Made by a program: the position numbers and the translations under genes. From Cymbidium sinense (taxonomy: Eukaryota; Streptophyta; Magnoliopsida; Asparagales; Orchidaceae): 64,000 nucleotides of DNA. Numbering within the stretch: position 1 is the stretch's first letter; the number at the start of each line of letters is the position of its first letter. The notes beneath the pieces were generated by a model that did not search any database, had not been told where the DNA came from, and saw only the letters and a list, made by a program, of their open reading frames with translations. Shown in pieces: positions 1-11,104 of the stretch. The stretch is taken from contig CM038225.1 in NCBI GenBank assembly GCA_021442155.1, positions 80,612,925 to 80,676,924 of the forward strand, written 5' to 3'.

Positions 1-128
1 TAGAAAATGCATAAATTTAAAGTTTAATTGAACGGTTAGACATCATATATACTTTACGCCTATTAAATTAACAAAAATGTAAAATATATAAAACACATGG
101 TTTGGCCATATAGCTATCAATTGTTCTA

Positions 129-130
<2 letters not shown>

Positions 131-178
<48 letters not shown>
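131..178. repeat. (AT)n microsatellite
   Basis: Uninterrupted AT dinucleotide repeat, about 24 units. Confidence 0.95.
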
Positions 179-184
<6 letters not shown>

Positions 185-780
185 GAAACTAGCATAAGAT
201 TATCGATTATCGAATTAACAAATTAAGTTGAACAAATGAAAATATAATTTAAATTTAGTGTACAAATATATACCACATAGTTTGGCTATATAGCTATCAA
301 TTTTTTTTTTTGCATGGCAAAAATTTTAAAATTTTAACCACTAAGTCATACTTGTTACTATGAAATTATCTTGTATGTTGATAATTTTTTTTTTTTTATT
401 TCAAGTTAAAACGAGCTGAATATGTCAAATGAAGAATTGTTCATATTCGCTGCTTTTAATCAAGCGTAAAAATTTTGTGTTTGCTGGCTAACGCGAGCTA
501 CTTAACGAGCCTATATGCTAATTACAAATAACGAATTTTTTTGACAGCTCTAACTAAAACAAGAGGCTGCATTAATAATATTAAGTGAAAAAGCAATCTG
601 CAAACGAAAACTGAAAAAAAATGATTGTAGATGATATAGAGGCCTCGGATAATACAACCGTTGAGAGCATATGTGGCTTCACATGTCGGAAACTATACAA
701 TCAAAATACAAAAATAAGATTAAGTTTCATTTGAGGAATTATCCAAACTTGGAAACCCTAAAAAACGGAAGCTAGATCAA

Positions 781-784
<4 letters not shown>

Positions 785-875
<91 letters not shown>

Positions 876-887
876 TAGATAGATAAT
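785..887. repeat. (AT)n microsatellite with a GATA tail
   Basis: About 44 AT units to about 873, followed by a few GATA tetranucleotides. This is the longest simple repeat in the window. Confidence 0.95.
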
Positions 888-1740
888 CAACCAAGACTAT
901 TGTGTTTCACAATAAATGAGTGTCATCATAGCCTCAAAACTAATCTCCATCTTTAGAATATCCAACATGAAAATATAGAGAGAAAAAAAGAGTTAGCATG
1001 TTATAGGAGTGCCTGCCATCCATTGTTAACAAAAATAGAGATGATTCCCAACCAAAATGTAGATATTAGAGTTAGAAATAAACCTTTTGTTTGTCATACC
1101 ACTTTTGAACCTTTTTCAATTGTTCAAACTTTCCCCAAATGGCAAATTTAATTTTGTGAAGCACTACGGATATGCTGCTATAATCATTACTGAATTTCTT
1201 TCTTATTTTCTACTTCTAAATTGCTGACCTCACTTTAGTGAGGTTAATGCACTCCCATTCTTAGCTCTAAGGATATTATTATAGTAATACGATTTTCTCA
1301 CTTAGAGCTTAGGATGCATCTAGGGACATAGGGGTGTCACTAAGGCCTAACCCAAAACCTAATAGAACTAAGACCTATGGTTAGCTACATTAGGTTAGTG
1401 GAACTTACTTAAAGGCCAAATTAGTGATAGCTAGCTAGACCTTGGTTGTGGAACCCAAGCCCTCTATAACCCATTAAGGCAATCATCAAGTCCATCCAAG
1501 GTGTTGAGCCCAAGTCATTTAATATGAACATAATAAGCCAAATTGAAATTGAGTCAAAAGCCAAAATCAAATTAGTTTGAGACAACTCAAAATAATTTAA
1601 AATCAAATCAACATTGCCTCACTTAAAGCCATGAAGATTCCGCAGTCAATTCCTGGGAAATGAGAAAGCAAAATTGTCGAAGGAAGCCCTGCTCAAGCCC
1701 CCATGTATTTCTCTCTGACCTAAACTTTGGATGTTAAAAT

Positions 1741-2793
1741 GCTTGTACACTCGATTTCCTTCCCCATCCCACTCAAAGAGGAGAGCTAAAAAACTTATCG
1801 GTGAACCAAAGCTGCAGTCCTCTTTTTCCTTCACCTCATCAACTGCAATGTGAAAAGAACAGGTTGCCTGGTGCTATAGCCAGCCAGCCATGGACACTTC
1901 TTTCATAATTTTTATGAGCATAATTTTTTTTTATGTGCTGAGAATGTAATTCCCCCCTTATATTATGTGAATATTATATTATCCAAACGAGAGTTCCGTT
2001 GAAAAGCTATTTCTATATAATTGATGTCAAATCAGGTTTAGTTAAAAAATTTATGTGTGAAATTGTATATATTCAAACATATAATTCCATGTGGGAAAAT
2101 TAATTCTTATCAAATTCATTTATGCCTTCATACGATTTAAATCATATGTAAAATGTTACAATTAAATTGTGTGTGAAACATAAATGTTGAAGATTATAAT
2201 TTTTACTTTTTTAATTTTTTTTTCCTTTTTTTTTTTTTTGGAATAGATGGTTGAAGAAGATAAAATTTTACTTCATGAAATGATAGTGTATATTCAAACA
2301 TATAATTACGGATAACAAAATAATTGTTATCAAATTTAGACATGCCTTTATATGATCTAATTCAAGTACTAACAGGTTTTTGTTAGCGATAAAATTGTAT
2401 GTGGAAAAATATTTGTTGTCAAATTCATTATAAATCTATGTTTTCATATCTCAAAAACATAAATACAGTATCATAATGATGCCTATCTTAATATCTATTT
2501 ATTTATGTGTAAATATTATACTATATTATGCTCATCTTAATACAAGAATAATCATTAATTCAATTTTGAAAGATAACATCTTTATAAAATCTATATCTTT
2601 TTTTTTAATCTCTTATAAATAATATGCATTATTGTGGATCTTTTGATTCATATTTGTTCTCTGTTTTTATATATTAATTTATTTTTGCAGCAGCTTCTTA
2701 ATTTCAATAAAATAAACAAAAAAAAAAATATAAATGACCAAGTATTATTCATATATTGTAGGTGTACATCAAATATAGAGCACCCTCTTACGC
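1741..2793. repeat. Downstream flank module shared with the other P450 copies
   Basis: Two duplicated pieces meet here. 1741 to about 2450 matches 58440-59230, upstream of the copy D remnant in window order. About 2460-2793 matches 34690-35034 and 51045-51378, the DNA immediately 3' of copies B and C. The pieces sit in the same order and orientation relative to the P450 genes, so the gene's 3' flank was duplicated with it. No gene is recognised. Confidence 0.75.
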
Positions 2794-3500
2794 CTAAGTA
2801 TTAGGGAGGGGAAGAGAAGGGGTGGCCAACAAACGAAGAAGTGACTTCTTTCTAGTTGAAACTCCTAAAGCTTCACTCATCTCTAGTTCTCTCTCCATTC
2901 TTAGTTGGATACTCCCAATCAAAATAGTACAACAAATGTGCGAGAACCATCTCAATTGTTGCCATTCCAAAAAGAATTCCTGGACTCAGGTTTGTCCGGA
3001 CACGCTTAAAATTACACATAAACAAGATCCTCATTACCAAAAAAAAAAAAATTCCTGGACAAATTCTCCTCCCTGCACCGAAGGGCAACATCTCGAAGTT
3101 AGCTCCCTTCATGTCAACATTTTTCTTCTCAAACCTCTCCGGTCTTTATACCTCTGGTTCTTCCCAATACTTAGGATCCCTCCCTATTGCCCACGCATTC
3201 ACCATAACTGTAGTCCTTGCAGGAATGTCATAGCCCATCACCTCACACCTCTCTGCGTTCTGCCTAGGCCACAATAATGGTAGCGGTGTGTAATCGTAGC
3301 GTCTCCTTTATCACCAGATGCAAGTATCTAAGCTTACCACTTAGAAAATTGTCGTCGTTAATTATATTTGTCATGCCATAACCGAACACCTCTCTCATCT
3401 CCTTCTGTGCCTTTTTCATTATGACAGGGTTGAAAACTAGCTCCGATATTGCCCATTCCAAGGTAGTCCATGTCGTCTCGCTTCCAGCCACAAGAATATC
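2794..3500 (-). pseudogene. P450 copy A exon 2
   Basis: Aligns over its length with exon 2 of copies B and C. The acceptor AG is conserved (CT on the plus strand at 3501-3502) and the exon opens with DILVAGSETTW. The frame breaks at about 3288, where copy B has GGAGTGTG and this copy GGTGTG (2 bp lost), and again near 2890. It contains the poly-A-tailed insertion at 2986-3049. Confidence 0.9.
2986..3049 (+). mobile_element. Short poly-A-tailed retroinsertion in P450 exon 2
   Basis: 64 bp that copies B and C lack. It ends in a run of A (from 3039) and is flanked by an 11-bp direct repeat, AATTCCTGGAC, at 2975-2985 and 3050-3060. In B and C this sequence occurs once. A short insert, a poly-A end and a target-site duplication are the marks of LINE-mediated (target-primed) insertion of a truncated transcript. 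The source RNA is not recognised. Insert plus duplicated target is 75 bp, so the P450 frame is kept across it. Confidence 0.75.
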
Positions 3501-3584
3501 CTAATTAATCAAACACATTACATTAAGTTGGTAATGAATTAAATAACATGTATTAAGTTCGATAAATTAGTTATTGCGAGTCAC

Positions 3585-3963
3585 GTTAATGGTAGCCTTG
3601 ATGTCGTCGTTGGAGAGATGGAATTGGAGGCCACCATCCTTTTGGATTCTGAGAAGAACGTCTGTAAGATCCTCCTCTTTTGTGGAGTTTTTAGCCCTTA
3701 TCTTCACGTTCTCTTGCACGTTTTCTTCAATTACTCGATCCAATTTCAGCTGGCATCTTTCTAACTTCTTTCTAATGCCAACGATGCGGCTGATGAAATT
3801 GGGCATTGAGGGGAACATATCAACAATGGAGAATCCCGTGTTCAACTCTACAAGTTCACCGAGCGTCGCTAGGAGCACCTTCTGGTCCTCGCACTGCCCC
3901 CCGATAACTGATATTACCATGATGTCAGTTGCGAGGTTGGCGAGTTGACGGCCTAAGTTGATG
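3585..3963 (-). pseudogene. P450 copy A exon 1, 3' half
   Basis: Codes for the region equivalent to residues about 171-296 of copy C and stays open in frame. It ends at the donor GT (AC on the plus strand at 3583-3584). The last 9 bp before the MULE (3955-3963, AAGTTGATG) are the duplicated target. Confidence 0.9.
3955..3963. repeat. Left 9-bp target-site duplication of the MULE
   Basis: AAGTTGATG, identical to 17498-17506. Present once in the uninterrupted copies B and C (for example near 52457-52465). Confidence 0.95.
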
Positions 3964-4162
3964 GAGAAAATATTACGTCCGGAGTCCGCACGTAGCTTTA
4001 CGTGCGGACTCCAATCCACGACGATGTCCAATATTTTTTCCCGTTTTAGTGCTTAACGGAAAGAATGACGGACGGGCGCTAAATGGCGTATTCACGACGC
4101 CGCTTCAGACGCTTCCCTTAGCCGACGCCCGTCTGCTCAAAAAAAGCGGGAGAAGAAGAAGA
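3964..4162 (+). repeat. Left terminal inverted repeat of the MULE
   Basis: Aligns with the reverse complement of 17312-17497 from the terminal GAGAAAATAT to the shared AAGCGGGAGAA block. Shared islands include GTAGCTTTACG, TTTTTTCCC, GCTTAAC and AATGACGG. The repeats are clearly related but diverged by substitutions and indels. GC content is higher than in the surroundings. Confidence 0.88.
3981..4012. other. Perfect hairpin in the left TIR
   Basis: A 14-bp stem (3981-3994, GGAGTCCGCACGTA) pairs exactly with 3999-4012 around a 4-base loop, GCTT. It lies 17 bp from the transposon tip. The right TIR keeps a shorter, decayed version around the same GCTT core. Confidence 0.85.
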
Positions 4163-4429
4163 GATGATACCGTTGCTTCGACATTCCTCGTCACGCTTTA
4201 GAGCTATCTTTCGACGGCGATTTTTCTCAAATTTAGCTACGCTCATCGGACATCCGCTCTTCGCCAATGATATAACAAATCAAAATTGAGGTATTGTAGG
4301 TGACTACATGAGGTATTTACACATGCATTCTTGAACTTGAATGGGTTTACTCTGCTCTTTCTCACCGCCCAAAAAAGATTGGTTATTTTTATAGGTTATT
4401 TTGTATTTGTACTCTCTATACCTCTCTCA

Positions 4430-6760
4430 GGGTAAATAGTATTTAGGGCTTTTTTCCAGCTTTCTTAGCCCTGTTCTTGAGATTATGTTCATTATATTCT
4501 AATCAAAGCATTTGGAGGTCGTTTTGGATGATTTCGGGGTTTTTCAGATCTAGATCTCTTATACCTCTCGAGAGTTATTATGATTATTCCTTTTCACAAT
4601 TTCCACTGGTTCTCTGAGTTTATGTTCATTATATTCTAATGTAATTTGGAGTACTGGATGCTTTCTGTATTTTATCTACTCCATGTACTCTCTCGAGGCA
4701 TCATTTAGGGCCTAATTTTTTCGCTTTATCTTGCCTTCTTCTTGAGATTATATTTGGGCATTGCACAAGTAATTTGAAGGTCGTTTGGATGGTTTCAGGG
4801 GTATTTTGCAGACTTCTCTCGAGGGTACGATGATTTAGCATACTTTTTCAGCTTTATCTTGCATTCTTCTTGAGATTATATTTGGCATTCCAATGGAAGA
4901 AATTTGGAGGTTGTTTGGATGGTTTCGGGTGTCAGATTTGAACTCTCAGATCTCTATTGAGGTACGTAAAATTTATTCCTTTTTTTCCATATTGCTTTAT
5001 TGAGATTATGTTTAGTGGCATTCCAATGAAAGCAATTTGAAAGCTTCTTGGATGGTTTTCGGGGTATTTTGCATCAGACTTTTGTCCTCTTGAGCATGTG
5101 ATCTTTTATGATATTTTTTTCCCAGTTTATTTTGCCTATTTATTGAGATTATATTTAGGGCATTCCAAGGAAGCAAGCAAATTAGTTTGGTATGGTTTCT
5201 AGGGGTATTTTGCATCTCAGACTATCTCTCAATTATTATTTAGGGCCTACTTTTTTCAGTTTATCTTGTCTTATTCTTGAGATTATATTTAGGCATTCCA
5301 ATGGAAGCAATTTGAAGGTCGCTTAGATGATTTTAGAGATTTTTAGATCATTCTCTGTACTCTCGAGGGCAATGATCATTTAGAATACTTTTTTTATCTT
5401 GCATTCTTCTTTAGATTATATTTAGGGCATTCCAATGGAAGCAATTTGGAGGTCATTTGGATGGTTTCGGTGTTTTCAGATCTATACTCTCCTGCATTCT
5501 TGAGGGTACGAATATTTAAGGCCTTTTTCCATTTATTTTGTCTGTTTGAGATTATGTTTGGGGCATTCCAACGGAAGCAATTTGAAGCTTCTGATGGTTT
5601 CCTGGGTATTTTACACTCTCCCTCTCTTGAAGCAGATCTTTTATGACCTTTTTTTAGTTTATTTTGCCTGACATTAAAATTATATTTATGGCATTCCAAT
5701 GGAAGTAAATTGAAGGCTATTTGGATGGTTTTTGGGGGGTATTTGTATCCCATTCTCTCTGATTTTCAGGGACATCATTTACTACTTTTTTAGTTTATCT
5801 TGCCTTTTTTTTGAGATTATATTTGGGCATTCCAATGGAAGCAATTAAGGCTATTTGGATGGTTTCTGGGGAGTATTTTACAGACTTCTCCAATTCCTCT
5901 GTAATTACATCATTTAGGCATACTTTTTTTAGTTTATCTTGCATTCTTCTTGAGATTATATTTAGCATTCCAATGGAAGCAATTTGAAGGTCGCTTGGAT
6001 GGTTCTCGGTATTTTCATTCTGACTCTCCTCAGACCTCTCTGAGGGTACAACATTTATGGCCTTTTTTTTCTAGCTTTATTTTGCCCCGCTTATCGAGAT
6101 TATGTTTAACATTCCAATGGAAGTAATTTGATGGTCGCTTGGATGCTTTCGGTATTTTTTTATTTGTATTTCAGACTCTCTCGGTACATTTAGGGACTTC
6201 TTTTTCTAGTTTATTTTGCCTACTTTAGATTATGTTCATTACATTCCAATGGAAGTAATTTGATGGCTGCTTGGATGATTTCTGGGTATTTTTTTTGCAT
6301 CTGTACTCTTTGTACCTCTCTGGAGGGTACAGAGCATTTAGGGCCTTTTTTCCTAGTTTATTTTACCTAGTTCTTGAGATTATGTTCATTACATTCCAAT
6401 AGAAGCAATTTGGAGGCTATTAGAATGATCTTTGGGAGTTTTTTGGTATCTACACTCTCCTCTCTTAAAGTGCATCATTTAGACTCTTTTCCATTTATTT
6501 TGTGCTTATTGAGATTATATTTATGGCATTCTAATGAAAGCAATTTGAAAGCTACTTGGATAGTTTTCGGGGGGTATTTTATATCTGTACTCTCTGTACC
6601 TCTCTTGAGGGTACATATCGTTTATGACCTACTTTTTTCAATTTTTTTGGCCTAATTATTAAGATTATATTTAGGGCATTCCAATGGAAGCAATTTGGAG
6701 GCTGTTTAGATGGTTTCTGAGGGGTTTTTTGCATTTGTACAGTCTATTAGGAATAATTTG
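4430..6760 (+). repeat. Subterminal tandem-repeat array, left, forward orientation
   Basis: About 17-18 diverged units of roughly 130-148 bp. Each carries the same ordered blocks: GAGATTATRTT, CATTCCAATGGAAGCAATTTG, TTGGATGGTTTC, a CTCT-rich stretch with GAGGGTAC, then a pyrimidine-rich stretch and TTTATTTTGCC. The same unit occurs inverted at the other end of the MULE. The short reading frames inside, with repeated peptides, are by-products of the repeat and not genes. Confidence 0.88.
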
Positions 6761-6926
6761 GAAGCTGTTCGCTTGGTTTTGATGGGTGATTTGCATCTGT
6801 ACTCATTACCTACTTACTTTTCTTTTGAAGTTTACCATGTGGAAAAGGATACTTGAGATCAGCTACCATTGTAAGAAGCGTGTTCGATAATATTACATGC
6901 TTTTATTGATGAAACCAACATTTTAA

Positions 6927-9412
6927 AGAAGCTTCATCTGCATCAATTCATTAGACTCTCGAATTAAGCAAGACTGGGTTGCCATTACATCGATCCTGTC
7001 TTGCTGGGACATAGAAAAGCAAGCTTTCTTGTTGGGTGGGCAGTGCATTCCTTTCACCTCCGATAAAGTTATAGTTATGATAGGGATGTCAAACAAAGAG
7101 GAGAATGTCATATGGCAATCCTAATGATTGACTCATGACTACAAGAATCAACAAGCATTGGATGGCTCGTTGCACAGCAGTTTGCATTTGTACATACATT
7201 TTTCGTCAAATCTATTTTTTGTATATCACAACTATAGGGTGGCATCAAAATTGATTTACTACTAGATGAGATAGATAGATTTCTTTGAATAGTGAGGCCA
7301 TTTGGGACTTCTAGTTTCCCAATTTGATATTATTATATCAAAGATTGACGAGGGTAGGTTACATGAGTGACTTTATCACTCTTCTGATGGTATCTTCTAT
7401 ATCTTCAAGAATGTGTAATTTAATGCGTTGAAGTTAACTGTTTTAAATATTCATTGTAGATATGGGCGGCTGAGCACATAAGCATCATAAGCCTGTCATT
7501 TCCATCTGCAAAGCCACGTATGTTGCGATGGGCAAAAATAGAGTTTCCAAATAATACTTTCACTGGTTTGGGAGGACACCAGGTGACATATAATAATATC
7601 ACTTAGTTCTTATAAGAATGTCTTTATTTATGTTATATGTCTTCATATTTTCTTATCGGTTTAACACAGGTCTACCTTTCATTCGAGGACATATTAGAAG
7701 AGGAGACCTGGCTCCTTGAATCACCATCCCACACAATCTACACATGTCAAAGATGGTCCCATTTTAAGTCCAATGAGTTCATGACTCTCCATATGTCTCT
7801 CCTCGATATTCCCTCCCATCCAGTGTATCTTGCCTACTACTACCCCACAGCAGCTTTGGATGGAGAGGATACTTGCGGTTTCGGGGACTTGAAAGATCTG
7901 ATTATCATCTTTTCATGCAACAATGACGGAGGATGGATGGGCTTGATTTGTAGGTTCTTTCTATCGAGGAAGTTCTTGCGGCGCGGGGTCCTACCACCCC
8001 GGTGTGGGGAGGTTCTGTGGGGTCCTGGGAAACTCTTAAAGGCTACCAGGAGCTTCCCACGTGGAGGTACCCCCGAGGAGGCTACCACTTGGAAAGCCCC
8101 GAGGAGGTTAGTAAAGGAAGCTCTTGTGGAGGCTACCATGAGAGCTTCATGGAGTTGGATACTTCCAAGGAAGCCCAAGTGGAGTTCAGTAGGTGAAGTT
8201 CTTGTGGAGGCCACTTCACACATGGCGATGCTGAAGCCTGTCGTGACATTGAATGTGGTGTGAAGGCTCGCGATGAGGAGAGGAAAGCGGTTTGTTCCCC
8301 TTGCACACACTTATAGGAAGTCACAAGCAAGAGAAGTGATGTGGTGGCCTCCATTCAAGATGAAGCGGTAGATGTAGTTACTTTCTTTTAAATTTGAGAT
8401 AAAGAAATAGATTTCACTAAATTTTTTTATAGGTTCAGATGAGCCGGTAAAGGTCGATTACCTGTTGCTATCGTTGTGGTGGAGGAGCATCAATGGTATG
8501 AATCATCGGTAGATCGATCCTTAATTCATAGTGAATCTAGCTCTTCATCACTAACTTTCATCATCAATAATTTTGTTGCAGCCAGCAGAGGCACATCATT
8601 TTGTTGAGTTCTCATCCAGAGCTATTTTGCTAAGCCGATGCTCCATCTTATTGACATGTCATGCTCCCGATTCGAGGACAAGTAAGTCAATCTTCAATCA
8701 GCTCCTTCATACATAAAATAACATATTCGTTTAATTAAGATCACTTTAAAATATTTATCACTTGCAGGGTGATACATTTATTTGGGAATATCATTGTATG
8801 AGGCGTCGATGAGTTCTAATATATCAATATCTCTCTGCACACATTGATGCCTTCCTTCTTCTTGGTAGAAGTATTTCGTAGAGTATGTCCCCTATTTGTA
8901 CATTTCATGCTTACATTGGGTATGTTACCCCATAGGAATGTTGGGTATTATGATTCAATTCTTATTTGTTTAGATAAAAGCTAGAATCTATAATCATTCT
9001 CTTCTTTTCTTCAGAGTTATGCCAAGTACGGCCTAAAGACGGAAAGTAAAATGTTCATCCGACATGTCCAGAGTGTGTCGAGTTAATCTTACGGTTATAG
9101 ATAATCAACAGACACTCACGGTTAGGCATATTAAGTTGTATTTTTATGACTCATTACCCAAACCAACCCATAAGAGCATTCTTCCTGAGATTGTAAGAAC
9201 AGTTTTCAAATTTGGTTCTTCTTAACTATTTAGATCAAATTACTTGTTTAAGATCTTTGGTCTTTTCTGCGATCAGAAAATGACCAATCAAAATGGTGAG
9301 TGGTGCGGTCAAATAGTGTTGACTGCGAAATGTTTATGCAAGTACATGAAGCGACAATCCACAAACTCCAGTGAACTGCTAACCATGGCCCAAGAAGATG
9401 AATATATTTAGG
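6927..9412 (+). pseudogene. Plant-mobile-domain-like (PMD/MAIL-type) gene remnant carried by the MULE
   Basis: A multi-exon, decayed coding region. Block 1 (about 6927-7122) reads WVAITSILSCWDIEKQAFLL followed by GGQCIPFTSDKVIVMIGMS, the PMD pattern of a W, a hydrophobic strand and a 'T..DV..I.G' motif. Block 2 (7460-7582) is exactly 41 open codons between an acceptor TGTAG and a donor CAG/GTGACA and contains PRMLRW. Block 3 opens after an acceptor at 7668-7669 and stays open to 8263. Further exon-like pieces with splice signals follow at about 8433-8492 and 8581-8683. Known: PMD proteins occur both as host MAIN/MAIL genes and inside plant transposons. Block 1 has a stop upstream in frame, so it is probably dead. 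A captured or element-encoded gene of another family remains possible. Confidence 0.45.
7980..8225 (+). repeat. Short internal GAGG/GGAGGCTACC repeats
   Basis: A GC-richer stretch with recurring GGAGGCTACC and CTTGTGGAGG motifs at irregular spacing. It forms the 3' end of the open frame that ends at 8263, and looks like a small repeat expansion in that exon. Confidence 0.5.
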
Positions 9413-9419
9413 GCTGAGT

Positions 9420-11100
9420 TCACTTACGCTATATTTTGTTTGGGACTGAAAAATCCAATCTGAGAACTATAGGTTTTAGTTTGATATAGGATTTAGTTCA
9501 AATGATTCATTAATAACTCATTGATCTCAAAAGATTAATTTTCCCAAAATGAAGAATACATTAATATAATGTAATAGATATGAATCTAGATTTTTGAATG
9601 TCAGAATGATCGGATGTCAAACAATTGATAGTTGACATTAGAAATCATTAACTCCATGAGCTTAAATATATAATCATGATTTCAATGATCATAACTTTAT
9701 TTTTTGTATAATGCATTGGTGTGGTGGCTTCGAAGACTTAGCTGTTTTTGTTGAAGTGAATGGATCATTTATGGATGTGAGATAAAATTTTACTCTGCTT
9801 TTTGTTACTTCTTTTCTCTCATTTCATATAGTTTGATTTCGCTGTTATTATTATTAATTGTTTATTTTATGGTATCATCTTTTTATCTTAAGGATTTGGT
9901 TTTTTTTGGGGGCTATATTCTTGAAAAAAATCTACATTTAAAATCATTTTTTATTTTATTTTTCATAGAATGTGTATCATCAATAATATTTATTTTTTTT
10001 CATCAATACAACAATCAAGATAATCTCATTTTAATTATTATTAGGGAGATTTATAAACATTGCCACTAGTCTTATAAAATGCCTAAATATTATTATTTTA
10101 AAAAATAATATTCAGATTTTAAATGTCACATTAAAAATTTATCACTTATATTTTAAAGATGAAGTGTGTTTTTATGTAAATATAAAATTTTAGATGATAG
10201 ATATATAAAATATTTTTATTAATTCTTTTGGAGTGATGCATGGCTCTTTATTTCTTCATTAATGTTATGCAGTAGAATGTATAAATTTAATGTATAAAAT
10301 TAAATTAGGGATTAATGGCCATTTTGTCACCTTAGAACTGATTAATGGTATGGTCAACTATAAATTCATTGTGGTGTATTGGTTGCGGTGATTATATGGC
10401 GATTTTCATGTAGTTTCTGATTTAGGGTTTGTTTGGGGTGATTATCTTTTTTTTAAAATATTGATTGTAAAATTATTGTAGTTGGTGTAAGTAATTTTTT
10501 AAAAAAAATTTTAAACTTTAATTTTTTTATAATCATGATATTTTGATTTTATTTTAAAAGTAAATTTTATCATGACTTTTTTAAAATATTTAAAATATTA
10601 ATAGTTAAATATGATTATGATTATTTTAGCTATTTTTTATTTTAAAATAAAACTAAAAAATTAACTCAAATGTATTCTTAGTATGCTCATGCATGAGTGA
10701 AATGAAGTTCAATATTAACTTGAACCTTATCAGATTGACTTGTCAATTTATTTAGAGGAAACCCAAACAAAATAAATCAATCTATTATAAAAAAATAGTA
10801 TTTTTTTTTTGTCTCATTGCAATATGAAAAATTTAATTCTTTTATAACTATAATGGCAGTGCGAAAGAGATAACTTATAATATTTAATTATATAATAATT
10901 ATTTTCAATTAATGAATAGTGTAAATATAATAGATTAAGAGGCTTTTTAAATTTGCCAACACATTATGAGATTAAATTTGCCAAACTTAATACTTAAAAA
11001 ATTAATTCTAGATATCCTTTCATATATCGATTTAATACAAATAGATTTAGGTTAACTTATGCGTTAGTTATACATATGTATACTTTAGAGATATTGTCAC
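9420..11100. other. AT-rich non-coding interior of the MULE
   Basis: No coding region, repeat array or known motif recognised. Very AT-rich with homopolymer runs. Confidence 0.6.
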
Positions 11101-11104
11101 CATA

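Larger units (their letters stand above)
1..1740. other. AT-rich intergenic DNA downstream of P450 copy A
   Basis: No gene is recognised here. The stretch is AT-rich with homopolymer T/A runs and two long AT microsatellites, listed separately. The short reading frames on the minus strand around 1421-1834 have no recognisable domain and are not supported as genes. Confidence 0.6.

Noticed and set aside
5394..6655. Open frames in the left array
   Set aside because: Same reason: translations of the tandem unit.
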